DNA from: Holophagaceae bacterium UBA706
Lineage (GTDB): Bacteria; Acidobacteriota; Holophagae; Holophagales; Holophagaceae
Direction of reading: 5' to 3'
Length of the DNA: 7,656 nt
Assembly (NCBI GenBank): GCA_002298155.1
Contig: DBME01000365.1
Location: 8,669-16,324 of the forward strand
Position numbers and translations under genes: made by a program. How positions within the stretch are numbered: position 1 is the stretch's first letter; each line of letters begins with the position of its first letter. Below are positions 1 through 6,844 of the stretch, piece after piece. Under the pieces are notes generated by a model. The model was not told the DNA's origin. It saw nothing but the letters and a program-made list of their open reading frames with translations, and did not search any database.

Positions 1-990
1 CCCGCGGTGGCCGGCGGGACCGCCCGGGAACGCATCGCCTTCATCCTCGGGCAGGACGAACCCGGCACCCCGCCGATGTTCCGCTTCGCCCGGGGCTACT
101 TCCTCACGGACCCCGGGGACCGCGCCGACCGCGTGGTGTCCGGGGCCCGTTCCCTGAAGGAGGCCCTGGGCCATCTCGCGGCCCACCCCGCCTCCAACGG
201 CCGCCCCTGGGGCGTCATCAACCTGGTCGTCCACGGCAACGCCACGGGCCTCATGGATACGCCGGTGCTTCCCGGAGGGCCTGCGACCACCACCTCGTCC
301 CTGGCGGAAGCCATGGGGGCCGGCGCCCTCCCCCCGCTGCCTCCGGGACGCATCGACGGCGACACGGAGATCCGGATCCAGAGCTGCTCCCTGGGCCGTG
401 ACCCCGAACTCCTGGCGGCCCTGGCCGAGGCCTTCACCGGGGACGGCCAGCCCACGGTCAGGGCGAGCATCTACTACACCGCCTTCGCGGAACCCCTCCC
501 CGGCTTGTTCACCCGGCACCTGAGCCAGTCCTGGACGGTCATCCTCGACCCGGGTCCCCCTCCCGACCCCCAGACCCTGGGGACGATCTTCCGTAAGCAG
601 CACCCCGGGGCCCCCATCGACCCGGTGGACGCCCTGGAGCGGGTCAGCCCACGCTTCCTCGGTGACCCCTTCACCCTGGAGCACCCTATGAACCTCACCT
701 GGTCCACGGTCTACGGGGACCCCCGGCAGATGCCCGACTTCCCGGGCCAGGCCCGCTTTGAAAGCTGGCTCAGGTCCCAGCTGCCTTTCCGGACCCGGTT
801 GGCCACCCTGGGGATCCGCTTCGATCAGCTCCGGTGGACCATGACCCGTACCACGGGCCTGTTCCGAGGTGTCGAGCGCCCCGTCCTGCGGGCCACCGGG
901 GAGGGCCGGAGCATCACCTTCCTGCGGGCCCTGCGGGAGCCCGGTGCCGAGGACTGGCGGAACGGGCAGTTCTATGTCTCCACGCGGTAA
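1..990 (+). CDS. Unrecognised protein with clan CD-like His/Cys motifs (5' end outside window)
   Basis: The reading frame is open to the first base, so the GTG at position 7 is only the first internal start candidate and the gene probably begins upstream. It stops with TAA at 988-990. I do not recognise the family as a whole. Numbering from GTG 7, two blocks stand out: a hydrophobic strand followed by His-Gly (GVINLVVHGN, His76) and a second strand followed by Ser-Cys (TEIRIQSCSLG, Cys127). This layout, about 50 residues apart, is that of clan CD cysteine peptidases (caspase, gingipain, CHAT and related folds), where His and Cys form the catalytic dyad. The C-terminal 150 or so residues (from about 175) are rich in Pro, Arg and Trp and show no motif I know. 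No signal peptide is visible, but the true N-terminus may be missing. Codon use matches the neighbours. That it is a coding gene is well supported by strong GC3 bias and a clean stop. The peptidase assignment is a motif-level inference only. Confidence 0.7.
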   Translation, partial: PAVAGGTARERIAFILGQDEPGTPPMFRFARGYFLTDPGDRADRVVSGARSLKEALGHLAAHPASNGRPWGVINLVVHGNATGLMDTPVLPGGPATTTSSLAEAMGAGALPPLPPGRIDGDTEIRIQSCSLGRDPELLAALAEAFTGDGQPTVRASIYYTAFAEPLPGLFTRHLSQSWTVILDPGPPPDPQTLGTIFRKQHPGAPIDPVDALERVSPRFLGDPFTLEHPMNLTWSTVYGDPRQMPDFPGQARFESWLRSQLPFRTRLATLGIRFDQLRWTMTRTTGLFRGVERPVLRATGEGRSITFLRALREPGAEDWRNGQFYVSTR

Positions 991-999
991 CCCGGGGGA

Positions 1000-1030
1000 T
1001 TCCATTATGCCTCGCAGATTGAGGTATGAT
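1000..1030 (+). promoter_or_regulatory. Possible promoter for the tricorn protease gene
   Basis: The 66-base gap between the first gene and the protease gene is locally AT-richer than its surroundings. It holds TATGAT at 1025-1030, five of six matches to the sigma-70 -10 box. The best upstream partner is TTCCAT at 1000-1005, which matches the -35 consensus poorly and sits at a long 19-base spacing. This may be a weak housekeeping promoter or one for another sigma factor. The gap contains no clear terminator for the upstream gene, so read-through is also possible. Confidence 0.3.
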
Positions 1031-1046
1031 GTTCCGTTGGTTGCCC

Positions 1047-1051
1047 AGGAG
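1047..1051 (+). promoter_or_regulatory. Ribosome binding site of the tricorn gene
   Basis: AGGAG lies five bases upstream of the ATG at 1057. This fixes the start, which also places a good export signal at the protein's N-terminus. Confidence 0.75.
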
Positions 1052-1056
1052 CCGAA

Positions 1057-4000
1057 ATGCGCCCGATCCTCCGCTTCGTCCTCACGTTGGCCCCCTGCAT
1101 GCTCATGGGCCAAGGAACCTCGAAACCCCAGGACCTGCCCCGCTTCGTCCAGTACCCGGACATTCATGGGGACCAGGTGGTCTTCACCTATGAGGGCGAC
1201 CTGTGGTCCGGCTCCGTCCAGGGCGGCGCGGCCCGCCGCCTGACCACCCACCCCGGCCAGGAGATCGCCGCCCACTTCAGCCCGGACGGCGCGTGGATCG
1301 CCTTCACCGGCGCCTTCGACGGCACCCCCAGCGTCTATGTCATGCCCGCCCAGGGAGGCAGCCCCCGGCGGCTCACCTGGCGGGGCAACGCCCTGGTGCG
1401 CGGCTGGTCGCCAGACGGCACCCGCGTGCTCTTCAGCGCGGCGCCCACGGCGGACTGCCGGCCCATCACCCAGGTGTGGTCCGTGGATCTCCAGGGTCAT
1501 GAACCCCAGGCCTTGCCCCTGGGCAAGGCCTTCCAGGCGGCCATCTCCCCCGACGGCTCCCGCATCCTCTACAACCCCAAGGGGCAGGAGGAGTACTACT
1601 GGAAGCGCTACCGCGGCGGACAGCACCCCGAGATCTGGCTGGCGGACCTCAAGGCCGGCACCCACCGCCGCGTGGTCTCCGACCCCGGCAAGAGCGCCTA
1701 CCCCATGTGGACGGCCCAGGGGGCCGCGCTGTTCCTCTCCGACCGGGGCGAGGGCGGCATCTCCAACCTCCAGTCCCTGGACCTCGCCACCGGCGAGGCC
1801 CGCGCCCTCACGTCCTTCCGCGACTTCGACGTGCAGTGGCCCAGCACCGACGGCCGCAGCGTGGTCTTCGTGAAGGGCGGGTTCCTCCATGTGCTCGACC
1901 TCGCCGGCGGCGCCGTGAAGCGCCTGGACATCTCGGCGCCGTCGGATGACTGGCGCTGGCGGCCCCGCACCATCAACCCCAAGGACTTCATCCAGTCCTT
2001 GCGGCTCTCCGCGGGGGGCGACCGCGTCCTCCTGGAGGCCCGCGGCGACATCTTCCTGCTGCCCACCGACGCGGCCCAGGCGCCCCTCAACCTCACCGGG
2101 ACGCCCGGCGTGCGCGAGCGCTTCCCGGAACTCTCCCCCGACGGCAAGCGCGTGGCCTACTTCTCGGACGAATCGGGCGAGTACGACCTCTACGTGCGCC
2201 CCGCCGAGGGCGGCCCGGCCACCCGGATCCCCACGGGCCTGGCCACCACGGTGTACCACCTGGCCTGGAGCCCCGACGGGACCAAGCTCCTCTTCGGCGA
2301 CAAGAGCTTCGCCCTGTACGTGATGGACGTGGCCTCCGGGAAGCTCGACCGCATCGACGGATCCAGCCACCTCAAGAACGACGAGTTCACCTGGGAGGTT
2401 TCGGACTACGCCTGGGCGCCGGACTCCACCTGGGTAGCCTACTCGCTGGTGGAGGCCAGCCACAACAACCGCATCTGGCTCTACAACCTCCGCACCCGCC
2501 AGAAGGTCGCCCTCACCGACGGTTTCTTCGATTCGCTCAATCCCTGCTTCGACGCCGACGGCACCACGCTCTACTACCTCGCCTACAACAATTTCGACGT
2601 GCGCCTGGATCCCGGCGAAGCCAACGCCATCGAGGACGCCCCGGTGCGGGTGATGGCCGTGAAGCTCCAAGCCGACGGCGTCGTGAAGTCCGCCTCCTCC
2701 CTGGGCTCGGGCCCGGCCTTCCGCATCGACGTGGACGGCCTGCAGGAGCGCACCTCCCCCCTGCCCGTGAGGCCCGGCAACCACTTCCACCTCAAGGCCG
2801 GGCGCGGCATGGTGGGATGGTCCACCCTGGACGGCTGGGACGAATCGACCATGGAAGAGGTCTTCCGCCCCGGCGGCCAGGCCAAGTGGATGGTCCATTT
2901 CTTCGAGACAGGGCCGAAGCGGGAGACCATCCTGGCCGAGCCCGTGGCGGAGTGGAGCTTCGGCCAGGGCGGCACGAGCCTCTGTTTCCGCAAGGACCAG
3001 GCCCTCTTCGCGGGCCAGGCGGCCCCGGTGCTGGCCTCCAGGGCCCTCCCCGCCCGGGTGGACCTGGACCGGCTCACCCTGACGGTGGCGCCGCGGGAGG
3101 AGTGGAAGCAGATCTTCGAGGACGGCTGGCGCTGGTACCGGGACTTCTTCTACGACAAGAACATGCACGGCCAGGACTGGAAGGCCATCCATGACCGGTT
3201 CGCGGCCTGGCTTCCCCAGCTCACCTCCCGGGAGGACCTCAACTGGCTCATGAGCCAGATGGTGGGTGAACTGTGCGTGAGCCACACCTACGTTTCCGGT
3301 GGTGACACCTCCCCGGTGACCGCCCCCGGACTCCCGCGGTACGCCGGCCTCCTGGGCGCCGACCTCAGCGCGGACGGCAGCGGGCTCTACCGCTTCACCC
3401 GCGTCTACGGCCCCACCCCCTACGCCCCCGACGTCACGTCGCCCCTGGCCCAGAAGGTGAAGGAGGGCGAATACCTCCTGGCCGTGGGCGGCCATCCCCT
3501 CAAGGCCCCCGACGCCATCTACCAGAACCTCCAGGTCGTGCGCGGCCAGAAGGTGAAGCTCACCGTCAACGCGAAGCCGACCCTCGAGGGCGCGCGCACC
3601 GTGGAGATCGAACCCCTCGCCCGGGACACCAACCTGCGCTACGAGCGCTGGGTGGCCGACAACATCCGGGAGGTGGAGCGCCTTTCCGGGGGCCAGCTGG
3701 GCTACCTGCACCTCACCGCCATGTCCGGCGAGAACATCGGCCAGTTCGACAAGTACTGGCGGGCCTTCCGGTACCGCAAGGGCATCGTGGTGGACGTGCG
3801 GGGCAACGGCGGCGGCTGGACCGAGTACTTCATGGTGTCCAAGCTGGAGAACCGCCTCGTGGGCCACAACGTCATGCAGGGCATGGCGCCCTTCCGCTAC
3901 CCCGGCACGGCCTCCGACGGGCGCTTCGTCTTCCTCACCAACGAGCAGAACGGCAGCGACGGCGAGGGCTTCCTCACCCACGTCCGGGCCCGCAACCTGG

Positions 4001-4293
4001 GCACCATCGTGGGCGTCCCCAGCTGGGGCGGCCTGGTGGGCATCATCAACACCCAGCGCACCCTGGACGGCGGCGCGGTGGAGCAGTCCAACAACGCCTT
4101 CTACGGCTTCGAAGGGACGTGGTGGGTCGAGAACCACGGCGTCGAGCCCGACATCCGCGTGGAGAACGACGCCGCCAGCTGGATGGCCGGTCATGACCGC
4201 CAGCTGGAGGTGGCCGTGGAGACGCTGCTGAAGCAGCTCGCCGACCATCCCACCCCCGCCCTGCCCCCGGTGCCCGCCTACCCTAAGCGCTGA
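1057..4293 (+). CDS. Tricorn-type protease, exported, S41 family
   Basis: This is a large serine protease (1078 aa) of the tricorn family, which degrades oligopeptides of the kind released by other proteases. The archaeal tricorn is about 1070 aa. Residues 1-20 form an export signal (Arg2, Arg6, hydrophobic core to Gly18), pointing to a periplasmic or secreted enzyme rather than the cytosolic archaeal form. Residues 28 to about 640 hold two beta-propellers with repeated TolB-like SPDG blades (FSPDG, WSPDG, ISPDG, LSPDG, WSPDG, WAPDS), thought to gate substrate entry and product exit. The C1 helical domain follows (about 690-755), then a PDZ domain (about 760-850, with SPLAQKVKEGEYLLAVGG) and the S41 C2 domain (about 860-1060). 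The catalytic tetrad is intact: Ser742 and His743 (VSHTYV), nucleophile Ser967 (NGSDGEGF) and Glu1025 (WVENHGVEPD). These match Thermoplasma Ser745, His746, Ser965 and Glu1023 almost position for position. The gene appears monocistronic and is convergent with the sigma factor operon. The family call is firm; export is inferred from the signal. Confidence 0.96.
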   Translation: MRPILRFVLTLAPCMLMGQGTSKPQDLPRFVQYPDIHGDQVVFTYEGDLWSGSVQGGAARRLTTHPGQEIAAHFSPDGAWIAFTGAFDGTPSVYVMPAQGGSPRRLTWRGNALVRGWSPDGTRVLFSAAPTADCRPITQVWSVDLQGHEPQALPLGKAFQAAISPDGSRILYNPKGQEEYYWKRYRGGQHPEIWLADLKAGTHRRVVSDPGKSAYPMWTAQGAALFLSDRGEGGISNLQSLDLATGEARALTSFRDFDVQWPSTDGRSVVFVKGGFLHVLDLAGGAVKRLDISAPSDDWRWRPRTINPKDFIQSLRLSAGGDRVLLEARGDIFLLPTDAAQAPLNLTGTPGVRERFPELSPDGKRVAYFSDESGEYDLYVRPAEGGPATRIPTGLATTVYHLAWSPDGTKLLFGDKSFALYVMDVASGKLDRIDGSSHLKNDEFTWEVSDYAWAPDSTWVAYSLVEASHNNRIWLYNLRTRQKVALTDGFFDSLNPCFDADGTTLYYLAYNNFDVRLDPGEANAIEDAPVRVMAVKLQADGVVKSASSLGSGPAFRIDVDGLQERTSPLPVRPGNHFHLKAGRGMVGWSTLDGWDESTMEEVFRPGGQAKWMVHFFETGPKRETILAEPVAEWSFGQGGTSLCFRKDQALFAGQAAPVLASRALPARVDLDRLTLTVAPREEWKQIFEDGWRWYRDFFYDKNMHGQDWKAIHDRFAAWLPQLTSREDLNWLMSQMVGELCVSHTYVSGGDTSPVTAPGLPRYAGLLGADLSADGSGLYRFTRVYGPTPYAPDVTSPLAQKVKEGEYLLAVGGHPLKAPDAIYQNLQVVRGQKVKLTVNAKPTLEGARTVEIEPLARDTNLRYERWVADNIREVERLSGGQLGYLHLTAMSGENIGQFDKYWRAFRYRKGIVVDVRGNGGGWTEYFMVSKLENRLVGHNVMQGMAPFRYPGTASDGRFVFLTNEQNGSDGEGFLTHVRARNLGTIVGVPSWGGLVGIINTQRTLDGGAVEQSNNAFYGFEGTWWVENHGVEPDIRVENDAASWMAGHDRQLEVAVETLLKQLADHPTPALPPVPAYPKR

Positions 4294-4316
4294 GCCGTCC
4301 ACCGCAGGATGGAACC

Positions 4317-4338
4317 CCGCCGCCCGTCAGGGCGGCGG
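4317..4338. terminator. Bidirectional hairpin terminator between convergent genes
   Basis: CCGCCGCCC (4317-4325) and GGGCGGCGG (4330-4338) form a perfect 9-bp GC stem with a four-base GTCA loop. It lies 23 bases after the tricorn stop. On the plus strand it is followed by a short T-containing stretch (TGCTGTTT), so it resembles an intrinsic terminator with a weak U tract. On the minus strand the loop contains the TGA stop codon of the sigma factor gene (4329-4327), and the arm at 4330-4338 encodes that protein's last three prolines. It probably ends transcripts from both sides. Confidence 0.6.
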
Positions 4339-5343
4339 TGCTGTTTCACGCCACCGCGCGGCCACGGGGCCCGCGGGTCCCGGCGCCACCGGGCGGGACT
4401 CGGCCGTGATGAGCAGTTCCGGCGGCCAGGGCCCCATCCCAAGACCCTCCAGGATGACCATGCCCCTCCCCTCGCCATCGGGGTCCGGAACCGCGAAGGC
4501 CCGCCCGCCAAACCAGAGCACGTAATGGGACCCCCGCGGCGGGGCGGGGAACCGGGTCAGGGTGAGCACGGCGGTATCCCGCCCCGGAATGCCCCGGAAG
4601 GCGGCATGGGTTCCCGCCTCCGCCGGCCCCTCCCACCCGGGCGGCACGAGCTTCAGGATCCGCAGGTGGCTGTTGGCCAGGAGGTCCAGGGCCCTGGCTT
4701 CGCGCCGGTCCCGGGCCACCTTGCGGCCCAGGAGCAGGGCACCCGGGATGCCCACCGCCAGCAGGGCCAGGGCCACCAGGGCCCCCAGACGCGAGAAGAG
4801 CCCCCGCAGGCCGGACCGGATGCGGGTCTTGGCGGTGCCGAGGGGGACCCCGAGGGTCTCCGCCACCCGCTCGTGGGAAAGCTCGGCGAAGTAGGCGAGG
4901 CGCAGGGCCCGCCGCTGGGGTTCCGGCAGCGCCGCCAGGGCCTCCTCGATGGCGCGGCGCTGGTACTCGCGCCACAGCGCCTCGTCGGGCAGGGGGTCCT
5001 GGGCGGCCAGGTCCAGGTCGTCGGGGGCGCCATCGGCGCCGGGGCGCCGGGACCGGGAGCGCAGTTCGTCCAGGATCCGGTTGTGGGCGATGCCCAGCAG
5101 CCAGGTGCGCACCGCCCCCCGTGCGGCGTCGAAGGTGTCCGCCTTGCGCCACACCGCCAGGAAGACGTCCTGGGCGATCTCCTCCGCCGCGGCCCGGTCC
5201 AGGGACTTGCAGGCCAGATGGAAGACGAGGGGGGCGTAGCGCCGGTGGAGATCCTGGAGCGCCGCCTCGTCACCCGACGCCATGCGGCGCACCCACTCCG
5301 CCTCCTCCTCCTGGGGTGACCTGGGGACCGGGGCGATGGGCAC
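4327..5343 (-). CDS. ECF sigma factor fused to a transmembrane helix and RskA-like C-terminal domain
   Basis: This is a sigma-70 family ECF factor, which directs RNA polymerase to stress or envelope promoters. Numbering is from the GTG at 5343 (338 aa). Region 2 spans about 25-98 (DEAALQDLHRRYAPLVF, AEEIAQDVFLAVWRKADTFD, RTWLLGIAHNRILDELR). A linker follows, then region 4 at about 135-182 (LPEPQRRALRLAYFAELSHE, VPLGTAKTRIRSGLRGL, a helix-turn-helix). Unlike ordinary ECF factors of 160-200 aa, it continues into a hydrophobic helix at about 186-206 and a C-terminal domain at about 227-327. That domain carries marks of the RskA anti-sigma C-terminal domain (HYVLWFGGRAFAVPD, LLITAESRPVAPGPAGPVAA). 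The zinc-finger anti-sigma segment that normally binds the sigma factor is not visible. The start was chosen for its strong Shine-Dalgarno sequence. The alternative GTG at 5382 would overlap the Rieske stop codon as GTGA and add 13 residues, but has no visible ribosome binding site. It is the last gene of a three-gene operon. The sigma call is firm; the RskA call is by motif resemblance. Confidence 0.9.
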   Translation of the reverse strand: MPIAPVPRSPQEEEAEWVRRMASGDEAALQDLHRRYAPLVFHLACKSLDRAAAEEIAQDVFLAVWRKADTFDAARGAVRTWLLGIAHNRILDELRSRSRRPGADGAPDDLDLAAQDPLPDEALWREYQRRAIEEALAALPEPQRRALRLAYFAELSHERVAETLGVPLGTAKTRIRSGLRGLFSRLGALVALALLAVGIPGALLLGRKVARDRREARALDLLANSHLRILKLVPPGWEGPAEAGTHAAFRGIPGRDTAVLTLTRFPAPPRGSHYVLWFGGRAFAVPDPDGEGRGMVILEGLGMGPWPPELLITAESRPVAPGPAGPVAARWRETAPPP

Positions 5344-5347
5344 GGCG

Positions 5348-5354
5348 TCCTCCC
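5348..5354 (-). promoter_or_regulatory. Strong ribosome binding site deciding the sigma factor start
   Basis: On the minus strand GGGAGGA lies four bases before the GTG at 5343-5341. The competing GTG at 5382 has no purine-rich stretch upstream. This favours the shorter sigma factor. Confidence 0.65.
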
Positions 5355-5378
5355 GGGGACAAGGGTAGCTCCGTACGC

Positions 5379-5813
5379 TCACAGGCGGGTATCGGGGTCG
5401 ACGGTGACGGACACGTCCACTTCCAGGGGCGCGCCCGGGGACGGCTCACGCACGAGCAAGTGGCGCAGGGGCTGCTGGGCGGGTCCCTGGACGACATGCC
5501 CCTGGAGGTCATAGACGCTGTCGTGGCAGGGGCAGTCGAACCCGTCGGTCCCCGCCGCGTTCACCGTGCACCCCCGGTGGGTGCAGACCGCCGTGAGGGC
5601 GTAGATCCCCCGGGCATCCACCACCAGGAAGAACCGTCCCAGCTTCCGGTAGTCCTTCACCATCCCGGGGGAGAGCCCGCCCCGGGTCTCGCCGGTGCGC
5701 TTCAGGGGCGCGTCCTCCGGCGGGGCCGGCTCGGCCCCCAGCATCCCGCCGGCGGCGAGGAGGCAGGACCCCGCGCAGAAGGCCCGGCGCGAGACGCACG
5801 GTACGGGGCTCAT
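5379..5813 (-). CDS. Tat-exported Rieske [2Fe-2S] protein
   Basis: This is a small Rieske iron-sulfur protein (144 aa) that would carry a [2Fe-2S] cluster for one-electron transfer outside the cytoplasm. The N-terminus has a twin-arginine signal (SRRAFCAG, Arg9-Arg10, then a hydrophobic stretch to Gly26 and likely cleavage near LGA-E). This suits a cofactor-containing protein exported folded, either as a soluble periplasmic form or held by an uncleaved anchor. The cluster motifs are complete: CTHRGC (ligands Cys77 and His79) and CPCHDS (ligands Cys94 and His97). Cys82 and Cys96 are placed to form the disulfide seen in high-potential Rieske proteins. The usual Gly after the second His is Asp98. 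No cytochrome b, bc1 or oxygenase partner is nearby, so it is not an obvious respiratory-complex subunit. The ATG overlaps the upstream phosphoesterase stop as ATGA, which implies coupled translation. Its TGA lies at or just before the sigma factor start. The family call is firm; the partner and role are unknown. Confidence 0.93.
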   Translation of the reverse strand: MSPVPCVSRRAFCAGSCLLAAGGMLGAEPAPPEDAPLKRTGETRGGLSPGMVKDYRKLGRFFLVVDARGIYALTAVCTHRGCTVNAAGTDGFDCPCHDSVYDLQGHVVQGPAQQPLRHLLVREPSPGAPLEVDVSVTVDPDTRL

Positions 5814-6739
5814 GACACCGCCCCGGTTGCGGCGAGGAACTTCGTCAGGGCCAGCTGGGCGAGCTCCAGCCGGGCCACGGGAGGCTTGCCGGCCAGGGCC
5901 GCGTGCACCTGCCGGAAACCCAGCCCGAGGTAGGGGCTGGCCGGATCCCAGGGAACCGGCGTCCGCCTCGGCTGCGACCCCGGTGCGGGCAGCGGAAAGA
6001 TCAGCGACGTCGCCGCGTGGTGCTGGATCTGGCCCGTGGCGTGGTGGTGCTCCTGGTGGATGTGTCCGTAGAAGACCGTGACGTTGCGGTGGCCGGCCAG
6101 GAGCGCCAGGGCGTCGGCGCCGTCCAGGGTGTGCCAGTCCCAGTCCGGGTAGAGGTCGAAGAGCGGCCGGTGCGCGAAGATCACCAGGGGCGCGTCCTTG
6201 GGGACCTTCGCCACCTCGGAGGCGAACCAGGCCAGCTGCGGCTTGCCGAGCACCGAACCCTCCTGGGAGACGTTGTCCAGGGCGATGAAGTGGACCCCCT
6301 TGTGGGTGAAGGCGTAGCGGGAGGCCCCGAAGGCCTCGCCGTAGGCGGCCCCCCCGTCCAGGGAGGCGTCGTGCTCGCCGGGCAGGAACAGGACCCGGGG
6401 CGCCCGCAGCCGCGCGGCGTGCTCCTTGAACTGCGCCATCCGCTTCCGGCGCTGGTCCCCGTCATCCGTGGTGTGGGTGAGGTCGCCCGTGAAGATGACG
6501 AAATCGGGCGCGGGATGAAGGCTGTTGACCGCATCGATGGCCTTGGGAAGGGTGCCGGCCGTGTCGGGGTTGGCCTTTGCCCCCTCGAAGCCCCAGTGCG
6601 TGTCCGAAAGCTGGACGAAGTAGAAGTCGTCCCCCTTGCCCCCGCCCCCCTCCCCGAAGCCCGGCAGCCCCGTGGCGAAGACCAGCCCGCCCACGCCCAG
6701 GAACCTGAGGAAGTCCTGCCTGCTCATCCCGTCCGCCAT
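5810..6739 (-). CDS. Exported calcineurin-like metallophosphoesterase
   Basis: This is a two-metal phosphoesterase (309 aa) of the calcineurin-like superfamily, closest in appearance to CpdA/purple acid phosphatase-like enzymes. The substrate cannot be told from sequence. Motifs run in order: SDTHWG (Asp46, His48), TGDLTH (Asp86), PGEHD (Glu122, His123, Asp124), FAHRPLF (His190) and [10 protein letters not shown] (His226, His228). The usual GNHD is GEHD here, replacing a metal-bridging Asn with Glu. The N-terminus ([13 protein letters not shown], residues 6-18) looks like a Tat signal in which the second Arg is Gln; a glycine-rich linker (30-36) precedes the enzyme domain. Two starts are possible: ATG 6739, preceded by a G-rich stretch, and ATG 6727, four codons later, directly before the Tat-like motif. 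The gene is first in the operon and overlaps the Rieske gene by four bases, so the two exported proteins are probably made together. The family call is firm; export is likely. Confidence 0.93.
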   Translation of the reverse strand: MADGMSRQDFLRFLGVGGLVFATGLPGFGEGGGGKGDDFYFVQLSDTHWGFEGAKANPDTAGTLPKAIDAVNSLHPAPDFVIFTGDLTHTTDDGDQRRKRMAQFKEHAARLRAPRVLFLPGEHDASLDGGAAYGEAFGASRYAFTHKGVHFIALDNVSQEGSVLGKPQLAWFASEVAKVPKDAPLVIFAHRPLFDLYPDWDWHTLDGADALALLAGHRNVTVFYGHIHQEHHHATGQIQHHAATSLIFPLPAPGSQPRRTPVPWDPASPYLGLGFRQVHAALAGKPPVARLELAQLALTKFLAATGAVS

Positions 6740-6813
6740 GATCCACCCCCCGCTGCGCCCCGCCTGTCAAAAACCGGGCCTCATAGGGATTACGCCGGCG
6801 CGGGGGAAATGGA

Positions 6814-6844
6814 TTGGCAGGATCGTGCCGGCAACTGATATATT
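6814..6844 (+). promoter_or_regulatory. Probable promoter of the GntR-activase operon
   Basis: TTGGCA at 6814-6819 (five of six matches to the -35 box) and TATATT at 6839-6844 (five of six to the -10 box) are separated by 19 bases, slightly long. Transcription would start near 6851, leaving a short leader of about 17 bases before the ATG at 6868. The -10 box lies inside the inverted repeat at 6835-6853, as expected for an autorepressed gene. Confidence 0.5.

Noticed and set aside
1087..1098. Possible lipobox (LAPC, residues 11-14) in the tricorn signal
   Set aside because: A lipobox needs Gly, Ala or Ser directly before the Cys, and here it is Pro. Hydrophobic residues continue past the Cys, so an ordinary signal peptide fits better.
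1337..1873. Second plus-strand frame inside the tricorn gene
   Set aside because: Its product is almost entirely Pro/Ser/Thr/Ala/Arg, a frame-shifted reading of the propeller region. The tricorn frame is continuous across it.
4309..5319. Long plus-strand open frame (336 codons) opposite the sigma factor gene
   Set aside because: Its product is a low-complexity Gly/Pro/Arg/Gln-rich sequence with no motif. It is the mirror of the GC3-biased sigma factor gene, which has clear family motifs.
6765..6770. Perfect TTGACA on the minus strand upstream of the phosphoesterase gene
   Set aside because: At 16-18 bases downstream there is only G-rich sequence and no -10 box, and the hexamer is about 25 bases from the start codon. 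It is probably fortuitous as a sigma-70 promoter.
5903..6838. Long plus-strand open frame (311 codons) opposite the metallophosphoesterase
   Set aside because: It lies wholly over a gene with intact catalytic motifs. Its composition is that of a GC-driven antisense frame with no recognisable domain.
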